A stretch of 64,000 bases of DNA from Sebastes aleutianus (taxonomy: Eukaryota; Chordata; Actinopteri; Perciformes; Sebastidae): positions 22,887,591 through 22,951,590 of the forward strand of contig CAKAKS010000067.1 of the NCBI GenBank assembly GCA_916700875.1, given 5' to 3'. The notes beneath the pieces are model-generated. The model ran no database searches. It saw only the letters and a list, made by a program, of their open reading frames with translations, and was not told the DNA's origin. Shown piece after piece: positions 46,674-58,339 of this stretch; position 1 is the stretch's first letter, and each line of letters starts with the position of its first letter. A program made the translations under genes and the position numbers.

Positions 46674-47890
46674 TATCTGAGCTGTCTGACGGGACAAATA
46701 ACTGACTCACGTTGCAGGTGCAACACACACAACACGCTCTCTCTCTGCAGGAAAAGGCCTCTTTCACACCTCTGTAGTGAGAATAAACAGAAATGACTAA
46801 GTGTAATGGACACGTTTAATAAAAAGCTTACAGTATGTTTGGACCACCTGGTAGTGCCAAAGTGACAGATGGTGTATGTGTGTGCACACTAAAGCACCAC
46901 TGAACATATTTTGAAGCAGCCAGTCACTAGAGGGGTCAGGATACAGTCAGAGTGCACCACCAAGTGGCAGAAGCAAGGTACTGCATATTTATGTACAATA
47001 ACTACTGTTATTCTATGACTGTCCTAAATATTACAGTGCAATGCAGTATTTAGTATTCTGCTTTCTTCTACTTAGCCCTGGTAAAACAGCTTGCTCACAT
47101 ATAAAATATGTGAACACCAAAACAAAGTGTTCATGCTGAATATGTTGAAAACTTATCACACAGAGCACCAGTGTTTCCTCTCTACTACTTGAGGGGCTGA
47201 CTTCAAATTAGCAAAAAGCAGAACCCACAAAATGTGCTCTAAGCCCCGATGTTCTGTGAAAGACACACTATTCGTCTGTTCTTACAGATAGCTGTTGGGT
47301 GTTACGACACTGCCAAATACCATCCACTCCTGTGACATTACCACCACATCCCCTCATGTGGAGCGTCTGTGTTTATGAGAAGTTGGCTGTAATTATTTTG
47401 GTAGAAATGAGAGGCAAAAGAAAAACATGTCTTTCGTTTAAATCTGTGAGTTTGCAGCAGGTGGCCTGCCCTATCTGCCCAATCACAAAGTAAAGGTGAA
47501 CGTCAGGTGGACGACAGAGAGACGTTCCTGCATGTGGCAGGTTGAAGATGACAATAGGCCTAAAAATAGACTCTTATTGTCACCACTGATCTATATATAA
47601 CATTTTCTCCCTCAACCTCTTCTCATGTTATTCTTCTGTCTGTCCACTGCCCTTATGAACAGAAACACACACACATACATACACAGCACTGTGACACGGG
47701 GACTGAAACACATTTTCTGTTTGAGTTTTAAATTAATCCATTAATATCAAGACAATTTGTAAGTGATAAAGATGTTTTTCCTAATATCAATGTATTTATA
47801 AATCGAAACACTTGAGTTAAAGTTGTAAACTGGGCTGCAACTGATGACTATTTTCATTTAATTCATCTGTCAATTTTTTATGAATTATTT
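46664..47890. other. Intron, no content recognised
   Basis: Nothing identifiable. Confidence 0.4.
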
Positions 47891-47891
47891 C

Positions 47892-48230
47892 TAGGGCTGT
47901 CAATCAATTTAAATATTTGATCGCGATTAATCGCCTGATTGTCCGTAGTTAATTGCGATGAATCGCAATTTAATTACACATTTTTTATCCGTTCAAATTG
48001 TACCTTAAAGGGAGATTTGTCAAATATTTAATACTGTTATCAACATGGGAGTGGGCAAATATGCTTGCTTTATGCAAATTAATGTATATACTTATTATCG
48101 GAAATCAATTAAAAACACAAAACAATGACAAATATTGTCCAGAAACCCTCACAGGTACTGTATTTAGCATAACAAATATGCTCAAATCATAACATGGCAA
48201 ACTCAAGCCCAACAGGCAACAGCAGCTTCA
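47892..48230 (+). mobile_element. hAT-type element fragment (TAGGGCTGTCAATC family)
   Basis: CTAGGGCTGTCAATCAATTT starts the element. GATTAATCGCCTGATTGTCC and the blocks shared with 35490-36125 follow. It breaks off after AACAGGCAACAGCAGC. Confidence 0.75.
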
Positions 48231-49194
48231 GTTCTCCATCTCAGCTCGTTTGCTAACCTTGACAGTTTGAGGGACGGTTGCAAATCTAACCTCAGATCAG
48301 TGTCTACGAGGAACTTCAACCTTGGGTACAGTTTACTCTCTAAACACACCTATCTTATCTGCTTCCTCCTCTCTGTCCAATCAGAGTTGAGGATGAACAG
48401 CCGCGTGCAGCGCTGGCAGCAAACTGAGGCCTCCTGGACAACCTGAACCAAAAAAAAGTATTGAAATGTCACGTGTGTTTATGTGTTAAATGAAGTTATT
48501 TTATGTATTATTCCAAAACAGGTCACATCAAATCATGCAATGTGATTGGTCGATAGTCCTGGTATAGGAAAAAAAAACAGCCTAGATTTGATGTGTAATG
48601 TTTTTACACAGTTAAATATTGCTCCACAGCTAAGAAAAATAAACTACTTCAATCTAAAACAATTTAAAGGACATTCACCTGCTAAAGCTACAACAAGGAA
48701 GACAGACTCAAGATGGCGTTGTTGCTCATTCAGACCATGATCTGTTGTTTTACAGATGAATCCACACTCTGGTTTCAGTCTGTAGACTCTGATACATCCA
48801 AAAAAGATGCTTTCCTTTAGAGAGGCAATTTGGATTTCTGTGTTAGCTCATAACATGCTATCACAGGCCCCCAGCGCTTGGTAGGCAACGGCAAGTCACA
48901 ACATAGCGTAGGCTGTCATGAGTTATTGATTAAATACCCTTTTTTTCCTTCTTTTTTTTTTCTTGCAAAAGCCAGTGAACGCATCCCAACTGATATTGAA
49001 AGTCTTTGTTGTTTTTCCTTATTAAAGAAAAAATATACACAAACACTCAATCATGACAACTAGCAGAATTTGATATGAAAAGCCTCCACTGTCAATGTGA
49101 ATGATAAAAAAAGGAGCTGGTGTCAGTAAAAGAGAGTCTTGACCTTGAACTGAAATAATCGTGTATAATCGATAAGTCAAAAACCATTTAGTCA
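48231..49194. other. Intron, no content recognised
   Basis: Nothing identifiable. Confidence 0.4.
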
Positions 49195-49198
49195 TTAA

Positions 49199-49842
49199 AG
49201 CTGCAGTTGATAACTTTGAGCAAATATGATAAAAAAAAAGTTATTTTTATAGAACTGTCAGATGACAGTAGTGCATGAGACAGATAATCTGGGGGGAAAA
49301 TCATGTTCCTCTGTGTCCTACTAGTAGCATTTCCAAGATTTCAACGTGGCCGAGAGAAAACAACCAATCAGAGCGGAGGAGTCTCCGCAGCAGCTGTCAA
49401 TCACAGCTCACAAAACTTGCGAACTCTGATCAAACGGTCAAACTAGGCAGCGTTGATCAAATATAAATCAATATTCTGTTACTGTAATGTCTATTTCTCA
49501 CCTCAAATGTTTTCAGAAACATCTTTTAGTGTACTGTTTAGCTGTAAAATTAGAAAGTTTGGCCGGTGGGCGGTGCTTGGTTTCAGCTAGACTATTTTAA
49601 AAATGGCGGCCGGGTCACAAACTTTCTCATTGATCAGCGCTGCCTAGTTTGACCGTTTGGTCGGAGTTCGCCAGTTTCGCGAGCAGTGATTGACAGCTGC
49701 TGTAGAGACTGCACTGCTCCAGCTTGGATCTGATTGGTTGTTTTCGTTCAGGCGCCATGGATTCTTGCAAATGACATTACGAGCATAGTTTTTAAAAAAA
49801 ACATTTTTTTATCATATTTGCTCAAAGTTACCAACTACAGAT
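49199..49842. mobile_element. TTAA-flanked foldback MITE (family T1), 644 bp
   Basis: TTAA at 49195-49198 and 49843-49846. Ends AGCTGCAGTTGATAAC and GTTACCAACTACAGAT. The arms are inverted around a centre near 49570. Confidence 0.82.
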
Positions 49843-49846
49843 TTAA

Positions 49847-51197
49847 TCAAACAAAAAGGCTAATATTTGGGCTAACTGGTTTACATAAAAGAAGCTATTT
49901 TAAAGACGTCAATTTGAGCTAATCAAAACAGAAAAAGGACAGATTAGTTGATAAGAAAAAGTAATTGTTGTTGCAGCAGCCCTGGTTGTTTCCTTGTGAG
50001 GATTGGGTTTCAAATCATTTGACACAAACTTTTAACCATTTATCTGAATATTTCTATCCTGATCCACCCAGGACATTGATGTGAGAATAAAATTATGACA
50101 ACTGAACGGCAAAGGGCCTGTAAGATGAGCAGCTCTGTAGCTGTGAGAAGGAAGTTGTAGTAATAAAGCATTCCACGGTGGATTGTAGCGTTCCTTGTTT
50201 GGGTGGAGACGCCGGTTCTACCTTTCTGTCCGTCAACTGTCTCCTCTGACAGACAGGACAACACAAAGCTCTGAACAAAGTTTTAGTGCAAAGCAGAGAG
50301 AAACCGAAAGCCATGACGATGAATCTCAACCAAAAAAGTCTTTGACACATTTACTGGAATGAGAGGGAAATTAGGTCTGTTACACTACCTTTCTGACCTA
50401 TCTGAGGTGGTTGCTATGACAACGCTTCCTGCTTGGCACATCTGATTAGCACATGAGCACTAACAGGGCCTAACTTCCTGAAGCCAGCAGTGACAAATCT
50501 ACCATCTGTCCTCACCTTAATGCGTAACATTTCATTACAATTTGTAATAAACGTGCAAATTAGAACAGACAAAAAAACAATATCTTGGAGAATGTTTCTG
50601 CTTTGCATGTTACTGAGTTGGTCTAATTTAAAGCCAATGAAAAGGGAACGCTTCGTATTTCATGAAAGCAAGTAATTCTGCTGCCAAACCAACAGATGGG
50701 TGTGACTGTATATCCGCAATGTCACCACCACTCCTCTCATCTGCTCCTGGGTAGGGTGGAATTCAACAAACCGCCGCAGGCTAGGCCTTGTGACTACCAA
50801 CAAACACAATGCAGAGCATGCACAGACACACACACACTACAAATACCAACTCCAACACCTCCGAACTGCAGAGGTGTGTCTGTTTTCAGCCAACCCAGCA
50901 AATTAAAGAATTGATAAATTAAGGTGCTGCCATGATGCATTCCTTAATCATTGATTACCGACAACAGTCCAATACAACCAGAGATGTTAAAGGATAGCTA
51001 CCACTGGAACAGTTTGGCGTAATATCTGATGTCTCCTCAAATTTGTAATCTTGTCTATGTATTCTTTGATCATACAGTTACTCGTTGCAATAAACTTTTA
51101 GGTTTAGGTTTGTTTAGATTATACTTAACATTAGTGAATTTAGGATTCTTTTGTTAAATGAACAAAAAACATGTTTAGGGCAGAAAAAAATATGTTC
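49847..51197. other. Intron, no content recognised
   Basis: Short CA runs at 50823-50838 only. Confidence 0.4.
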
Positions 51198-51299
51198 AGG
51201 GCTGCAACAAAGGATTAGTTTCATTATCTATCAATCTGTCAATTACTTTCTCAGTTAATCTATTAATACTTTTGTACGACGGAGTATTAGGGCCACATT

Positions 51300-51712
51300 G
51301 AGGAAAAATAAATCTGATATTTTGAGAATAAAGTCATAACATTACGAGAATAAAGTCTTAATATTACGAGAATAAAGTCATAGGTTTACGAGAAAAAAAG
51401 TTGTAATATTATGAGAATTAAGTCACAAATTTACGAGAAAAAAAGTCGTAATCTTATGAGAATAAAGTCATAATTTAATGAGAAAAAAAGTCTTAATATT
51501 ATGAGAATAAAGTCAGAAGTTGACGAGAAGAAAGTCGTAATATAATGAGGATAAAGTCATAATTTTATGAGAAAAAAAGCCGTAGTAATATGAGAATAAA
51601 GTCAGAAGTTTACGAGAAACAAATCCTAATATTATGAGGATAAAGTAAGAAGTTTAAGAGAAAAAGAGTTGTAGTATTATGAGAATAAAGACATAATATT
51701 ATAAAGTAGTAA
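51300..51712 (-). repeat. Satellite array 4 (reverse orientation)
   Basis: Units GAGAATAAAGTCATAA / TTTACGAGAAAAAAAGTCGTAAT, the complement of arrays 1-3. It is preceded by GACGGAGTATTAGGGCCACATTGAGG-type sequence (51280-51305), the same junction found at 12585 and 16095. Confidence 0.9.
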
Positions 51713-51764
51713 TTTGATGTGTTATTTTAGAGGGGAAACAGAGCAGCGTTCCGCCTGTGTGAAA

Positions 51765-52004
51765 ATGAGGAACGTGGAGAATCTTGTAAAGTCATACTTT
51801 AGTATAGGTTTCACAAATAACAAAATACTTAATCTTTGGGCACATCAGCTCCACATTATCATCAGTATCAGGAACTTGAAAAGATTGTGCAAGAAACTGT
51901 GTTTATTCCGAAGAAAGAACCACACGAACCTGGGGGAAATTGCCTCTTTTGTGAAGGAGGAAATTACTTTTTTTCTTGTAATAACAATTATTTATTATTG
52001 TTGA
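51765..52004 (+). pseudogene. Integrase/transposase N-terminal fragment
   Basis: The plus-strand frame reads MRNVENLVKSYFSIGF, then NNKILNLWAHQLHIIISIRNLKRLCKK and LCLFRRKNHTNLGEIASFV. This resembles the N-terminal helix-turn-helix region of teleost proteins with an rve-type integrase core, by memory of that family. The core domain with its DDE residues is absent, and the frame stops at 52002-52004 after hydrophobic, non-family residues. It is directly adjacent to satellite array 4. Resemblance is by eye only. Confidence 0.45.
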
Positions 52005-52275
52005 TGAATCTGACGCTTATTTTTCTACATTTATCTGTTTATTTATAAAAATGTCAGAAAATAAATAACTTGTTTTATCCAACCAATAGTCCAGACCCTT
52101 AAGATATTTAGTTTACTATCATATATGACCCCAAAAAAAAGCATCAATTTGTCACGTTTGACAGTCTGGAAGCAGCAAATGTTTGGATTTTTTGCTTTAT
52201 AAGTGACTACAGTGATTAATCAAATTAGTTGTTAATCAATTAATGTGATTAATCGACTAATTGCTGCAGCTCTAA

Positions 52276-52765
52276 ATAGGGATGCACCGATCCGACTTTT
52301 TCAGTCTCGATACCGATAGCGATAGCAATAGCAATACCTGGGCTTTACCGAGTACCGATCCGATACCAGTGTTTAATTAATAAGCTGTATGCCTAAGTAT
52401 GGAAGTGACTGGGATCAATCTTTTATGTGAAAGGAAACAGCTTGACATTGCTTTTCTTAACTGTAAAAAAAAATGTAACAAATACATATTTAATGACTTG
52501 TTATTTATTACTAAAATAGTAAATCGTACACCAGCAAGTAAAAAATCTTCAAAATTTATAGGAATTCCAGTTCAGGTGTAAAGCTTTTTAATGCAGCAAC
52601 AAATTGATCAAAACTTAAAAAGGAATTAAAATTCCAGTATATAATGTATATAGTATATAAATATAGAACTGAAATGAATAGATCGGCCCCATTGTCACCG
52701 ATACCCGATTCACGTATTTGAGTCAGTATCGGCCCTATATCTGATCTGGTATCGATATCTAAACA
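52276..52765. mobile_element. hAT-type MITE (AGGGATGCACCGATCC family)
   Basis: AGGGATGCACCGATCCGAC at the left. On the right, TCAGTATCGGCCCTATATC and TGGTATCGATATC, a degenerate inverted end. Non-coding. Confidence 0.7.
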
Positions 52766-54471
52766 ATAAACATGACAGAAATATCAAAATGTTACAATGA
52801 GTGTGGAGTTACCGTATCACTGTGAGTGTCAAAAACAGAGTAGAAAGAGTGTGAAAGTACTCTTTGATGAGGTAGAAACATATACTTTAGAACATACAGT
52901 ATACTTTTAGAAACATATACTTTTAGAAACATATACTTTAGTGCTTCATCTGTGTGCGTTCAAGAAAATATGGGAACCACTCAGCCGGGTAAGGAAGTAG
53001 TAAGTTCACTCAAAAGACACTGAAGCAAGCACGCAAAGTCACACAACAACTCCGACTTCAACAAACTGTGTACAGTGAAAGACCTGCGGGGGAATCCACA
53101 GGCAGCACTATGAGGAAACAGATCCTGGCTAAGTGACGACAGGCTCGGGCTGTGGCCACCGCCGTTCGCTGTTTTGTCAAAAAGTCGCCAGCAGAGCTGC
53201 CGATCGAGTCGGGCAGCATTCTGTGTTCAGAGGAGATGCAGAGCAGCCGGTTAGCCGATAAGGTATTACAGCATTGGTTACGGCTGCGTGTGCCACTTCC
53301 CACATGATCCCAACAGATCATCCATTGTTCAACAAATTAACGGAGACAGAGGAAGGAGATGAAAATCCAATCCTCGCCTCAATCTCAAACTGTACAGGGA
53401 GTCTACTAATCCCCTTCTTTTATTCTAATCATTGCATTAAGCAAGACGTTGTTCCCATCCCGACCACCTAGCCCCCTCCTCCTGTTACTAATCAATTTAC
53501 ATGCATCACACATCACGTTAAATCCTGCCAGCAATCCAGGCTACACAGCTCCAAATGCAGCCCATGCCACCAAAGCTGGTAGAGAGAGAGAGAGTTTAAA
53601 AATCATTCATGTCAAAGGTCACACTTTGACCTCGACACACAGCTCAATATTATTTGAGGCACTGCGCTGTTCTATCCATTCAAATGAGGGGAAGGAAATG
53701 AAAAATTCTTGTGAATGTAGCCTGCAGATTTTGCCAATAATACAGGGGGGTTAGTGTTTGTTTTCCGAGGAATTGCACCAGACAGGCTCATGATCGGACC
53801 TGACAGCATTAGACATGGCAGCTGTTCATGGACGTCATCATCTTCTAATAAAAGTGCAGCATATTCCTGCTTTTACCAGTGAGCACTTAGACTAGGGCTG
53901 CTCCAAATACCATTTTTTGGGGGCTTCGAAGCTTCGGTGAGAAAAATAACAACAGTTATGACAGTGGTGCTGTTGACGCGTTTTGTCTGAAAGGGCCTTC
54001 AGTGAGTGAAAGAAGGCGAGAGAAATGGAGAGTAGGAGAAAGAAATACTCAAGCAGGGGCAAATAAATTAATGAATAAAAACAAATTTACACCAGAGGGG
54101 AGAATTATTCAGTTTTCTTTGCTTAGAATTAGAAGTAAAATTAAAAGCAGGCCTATTTAACATAAAAAATGTGGTTGCAGTGTACTTATTATTTTGTTAT
54201 TTTTCATTCTTTAAAAGTCCCCGGACCCCCTGCTTTGCTTTTGAACTCCTCCTATTTTTGAGGTCTCAATGTTGGCAAGTACAGTGAGTACCGTATAGTA
54301 GGTGATTTTGTTAAATACACATGTTCATATCTGCATTTTTTTGTCTGAATTCTGAGGCACTTCCTCTGCTTACTTCTTCATAATAAACCTTAATGAGTGT
54401 CAAACCAAAACCAAACCCTTGTCATCGGCGTGAACGCAGGAAGTGTGTGTGTGTGTGTGATCCTCAGCTTC

Positions 54472-54509
<38 letters not shown>

Positions 54510-54994
54510 TGGTGTGACCCACTCATGTTGATGGGCGTTGAGAGGAGGCTTTGATGGCGGTGAATGGGGTACTAATGAGTTGGCCTTATCAATGGCCGGT
54601 CTGTATTCTGTCCTCCCTAATGGCCAGGGAGACATCAACAGAGCTGTTGATGCTCCATGTAAACATCTCAGCCACTTCCTTGTGTGTGGCCTCCACCTCA
54701 ACCATCATAATCTAATTGGTTCACTAACACTGGCAATGTTGCAAGTGGTTACCTATATTCAGGGTCTGAAATTAACCTTTCTCCTCACCTGCCACTGTGG
54801 CAGGTCACTGAACATTTCTACCGGCCACTCAATTTTTTTGTCTGCCACTTCTGAAATCTAGGTAGAACGCTTTTGTAAATTGTAAACACTGAGTCAGTGG
54901 TACCACACCGTAGTATTTTGGAAAATATATCATGTAACCTTAATCCATGACTATACTTAATTTAGGCTTTAGAGTTGCTTTTTAAAAATAATAT
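52766..54994. other. Intron with (GT)n
   Basis: A three-fold ACATATACTTTAG-type mini-repeat at 52870-52945 and (GT)n at 54473-54508. No gene recognised. Confidence 0.45.
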
Positions 54995-55140
54995 TATTAT
55001 ATTGTAAAAAGTGAGATTTTCATATCTTTTATATAATAAAGCAGGTTTAAGTGCTTTATAAATACTGTGAAAGTATCGAAGCACTCAATATACAGAGAAA
55101 TACACACAGCCCATATTCAGAAATTGTGCGTTTGAAACAA

Positions 55141-56322
55141 GCCGTTATGATTTCTGTCCATTTGTGATGTCACAAATATACAATATTTAGACCATTACAT
55201 AGTTTTAAATGTAAACATTCTAAATGTGTCCCAGTTTATATCTTGTTGCAGTCTATGTGAATGACATCAGCTGACAGGAAGTAAACATGGATCCAAACTG
55301 TTGCCAGGCAACGCAATTCTGTTGCAATTCCGTAGAAATGCGCTAAAACGAAGCGTTTCAGACAGAGGGTAAATACGGGTATATTCAAGCAGTCAGTATG
55401 AGGAAAATAAAGTGTTTTTTTTAACATTACAGCATGTAAACATGTTCTAGTAGAAACTACAAAATATAAGTATGAACCTGAAAATGAGCACGAAATGGGA
55501 CCTTTAATATAAGGAAAACCTGTGGTGGCAGGTGACCTGAAATTTTGTTACCTGCCACAGCCAACATTTACCCTGTATTTGGCAGGTGGCAGGTGCTTAT
55601 TTCATTCCCTGCCTATATTGCATAATGTGAAGGAAGTGGCTGGTATTTTTATATCTACAAAAGTGTTTTTTTTTTCTCTATTGTTATAATATTTTTTTTT
55701 TGAATGAATGAATGAAAGAAAGACTTTATTTCTAACATAAAAATAAATGAAAACAGATACAAAAGAATAACAAACAAAACAAGAGTAATAGTGTCCCTAC
55801 CCCTTTCTCACTTCTCCTCTAATAACTCATATATCATAGAATGATTATATAATATAATATATAAACTATCTCAGATTTATTTACATCCCAAATTAAATAT
55901 ATGAACAGCATCCCAAGTTTATTTACAACCCACATATCCATCCGGAGTTAAAAAGTAAATATAAACCAACCCTTAACACAACCCTTATCACAACTCTTCC
56001 TCAACCATATACCTCACAAAAATATCTATCCTCTTTCGAAAATAAGAGTAAAAACACAGTTAGGTGGGGCCTATAGGGAAATAATCAGGGCAGAAGGCCC
56101 CAGAAGGCACTGAGCTGAGTAAACCAACCTGTTGAATACTATTTATAACTACAATGAGTCTCATATTTTATGTGTGGTCACTGGAGTCACAGATAAGGAA
56201 ATATGTAACATCATGTAGAGCCATTTAAGTGTTGCATAAACAGATGAAAGCTGGCAGTGATGACAGTTAATAATGTCTCGTAGTAAAGAGCAGATTGAGA
56301 CCAACTGTTGCTTCAGGTAAAA
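55141..56322. repeat. Tandem segmental duplication near gng12 leader, unit 1
   Basis: Begins GCCGTTATGATTTCTG and ends GTTGCTTCAGGTAAAA. It is nearly identical to unit 2 but contains an extra ~335-bp retroposon (about 55702-56036) and a 55-bp block around ACCTGCCACAGCC missing from unit 2. Confidence 0.88.
55702..56036 (-). mobile_element. Retroposon 3' fragment with TTCA tail
   Basis: On the minus strand it ends AGAAATAAAGTC, then TTTCATTCATTCATTC, a LINE-type 3' end with tetranucleotide tail. It is present only in unit 1, so it arrived after the duplication or was lost from unit 2. Confidence 0.6.
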
Positions 56323-57123
56323 GCCGTTAGGATTTCTGTTCATTTGTGATGTCACAAATATACAATATTTAGACCATTACACAGTTTTAAACCGTAAACA
56401 TTCTAAATGTGTCCCAGTTTATATCTTGTTGCAGTCTATGTGAATGACATCAGCTGAAAGGAAGTAAACATGGACCCAAACTGTTGCCAGGCAACGCAAT
56501 TCTGTTGCAATTCCGTTGCAATTCCGTTGAAATGCGCTAAAACGGAGCGTTTCAGACAGAGGGTAAATACGGGTATATTCAAGCAGTCAGTATGAGGAAA
56601 ATAAAGTGTTTTTTTTAACATTACAGCATGTAAACATGTTCTAGTAGAAACTACAAAATATAAGTATGAACCTGAAAATGAGCACGATATGGGACCTTTA
56701 ATATAAGGAAAACCTGTGGTGGCAGGTGGTGGTTGCTAATTTCATTCCCTGCCTATATTGCATAATGTGAAGGAAGTAGCTGTTTTTTTTTTATATCTAC
56801 AAAAGTGTTTTTTTTTCTGTTCTGTAATAATATATTTTTTATTTCCAAAATAAGAGTAAAAACACAGTTAGGTGGGGCCTGTTGGGAATAATCAGGGCAG
56901 AAGGCCCCAGACAGCAACTGAGCTGAGTACACCAACCTGTTGAATACTATATATAACTACAATGAGTGTCATAATAATGTGTGGTCACTGGAGTCACAGA
57001 TAAGGAAATATGAAATAGTGCCATTTAAGTGTTGCATAAACGGATGAAAGCTGTGAAAGATGACAGTTAATAATGTCTCGTAGTAAAGAGCAGATTGAGA
57101 ACAAACTGTTGCTTCAGGTAAAA
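56323..57123. repeat. Tandem segmental duplication near gng12 leader, unit 2
   Basis: Begins GCCGTTAGGATTTCTG and ends GTTGCTTCAGGTAAAA. Its right end is only 32 bases from the putative gng12 leader-exon donor. Confidence 0.88.
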
Positions 57124-57155
57124 GGAGAGATAATGTGACAGTTTATCAGTCTTAC

Positions 57156-57500
57156 CTGGTTGGTGTAATGAACAGTCAGGTCTCTCCTTTCCACTGAAGC
57201 CAAACTGTATCCGACAACAGACTGAGAGACTGGGAGGAGACCCGCAATGTCACACAACTACTAATGTGTTTACACCATCGACTGACTGGTGGAGAACCAG
57301 CTCTGCATGGACTCTTCAAACAGCCGTGGAGTCGTAACCGCTTTCACTTTCCGCTGACCGGTCGCTGTTAATGTTTAATTTCCTTTACTTTGTTTTCCTT
57401 TTCCCAGAACGACCAGTCAGTCCTCTCTCTCTCTCTCCTTTCCTTTCCTTTCCTTTTCCTCCGCCACTTGGTGGACGCTTCGCGACGAGAACAGACGAAT
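57156..57500 (-). other. gng12: Putative gng12 noncoding first exon and promoter
   Basis: Read on the minus strand, unique sequence ends CACCAACCAG and is followed by a consensus donor GTAAGACT at 57148-57155. The stretch is richer in CpG than its flanks (GCGACCGGTCAGCGG, CTACGTCCGGAGG to 57600) and lies upstream of the gng12 coding exons in the right orientation. The right boundary is a guess. No ATG-initiated frame continues into the coding exon. Confidence 0.5.
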
Positions 57501-57607
57501 ATTTAGTCGGGAGGAGAGAGAGAGAGGCGGACCGAGAGAAGCAGCGTCAAGCCAGCTGCAGGCGTTACCGTTACAATGCTACGTCCGGAGGAGATTTTCA
57601 AAATAAG

Positions 57608-57650
57608 ATAGATGGATAGATGGATGGATGGATGGATGGATAGATGGGTT
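57608..57650. repeat. (GATG)n/(GATA)n microsatellite
   Basis: AGATGGATAGATGGATGG-type tetranucleotide run, about 10 units. Confidence 0.9.
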
Positions 57651-57823
57651 GACTGCCGTGGTGAAAAAACACGTTAACATTTTGACCAGTACGGCTCACA
57701 CGATGACAAAACTACTTTTCATTTTGGTGGCCAATTTACTGAAACAATAACTAGGTTTTGAAGCATGAATGAAATGTTTTGGGTGAGTTACTACATTTTG
57801 CAGACATGCAGTAGAGTTGTGAT

Positions 57824-57892
57824 GTCCAATAAAACAGTTGTAAAAATACAGTTTAGAGAAAGTTAAGACTGGATAGATAGATAAATAGATAA

Positions 57893-57928
<36 letters not shown>

Positions 57929-58005
57929 GTAGATTTGTGATGTCCAATAAAACAGTTGTAAAAATACAGTTTAGAGAAAGTTAAGACTGGATGGATGGAT
58001 GGATG

Positions 58006-58088
<83 letters not shown>

Positions 58089-58112
58089 GGATAGATGGAT
58101 AGATGGATGGAT
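57824..58112. repeat. Duplicated flank with (GATA)n arrays
   Basis: GATGTCCAATAAAACAGTTG...GTTAAGACTGGAT occurs at 57820-57873 and again at 57938-57991, each followed by GATA/GATG repeats. The long array runs from about 57982 to 58118. Confidence 0.9.
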
Positions 58113-58320
58113 GGATGGTAACTTTATTGATCCCGAGGGAAATTCAAGTTTCCAGGATCACAGTTCCATAGTGCAAAACATGTTAGTAAAAAGGCAGTAA
58201 AAAAGTTAGTAGTGCAAAGTACAAAGTACAAAAAAAATATACCGGATATAAAAATACAAGGAGATGAAGAAAAACGTTAAAAATGAATATAGTGCAGGGT
58301 AACTCCAGTAGCTTAGTCTA
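58113..58320 (-). mobile_element. LINE-type 3' end whose tail is the GATA array
   Basis: On the minus strand GGGATCAATAAAGTTACC is followed by (ATCC)n and (ATCT)n. ATAAAGT plus a tetranucleotide tail is a known form of teleost retroposon 3' end. The body upstream is short, so the copy is 5'-truncated. Confidence 0.55.
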
Positions 58321-58339
58321 AAGTGCACTGTGTGTATTA

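Larger units (their letters stand above)
51199..52274. mobile_element. hAT-like MITE interrupted by satellite/integrase element
   Basis: AGGGCTGCAACAAAGGATTAG opens the TAGGGCTGCAAC family. ATTGCTGCAGCTCTA closes it. In between, from about 51272 to 52040, lies foreign sequence. No clean target duplication was found. Confidence 0.6.
25831..57156 (-). other. gng12: gng12 first intron (inferred)
   Basis: If the leader exon at 57156 is right, this is one 31-kb intron. It has no convincing coding exon on either strand and about a dozen recognisable mobile elements, listed separately. A long first intron matches the human gene structure. Confidence 0.55.

Noticed and set aside
57371..57619. Plus-strand 82-codon frame in the gng12 leader region
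   Set aside because: Low-complexity Pro/Leu/Ser from CT-rich tracts. The strand is opposite to the supported leader exon.
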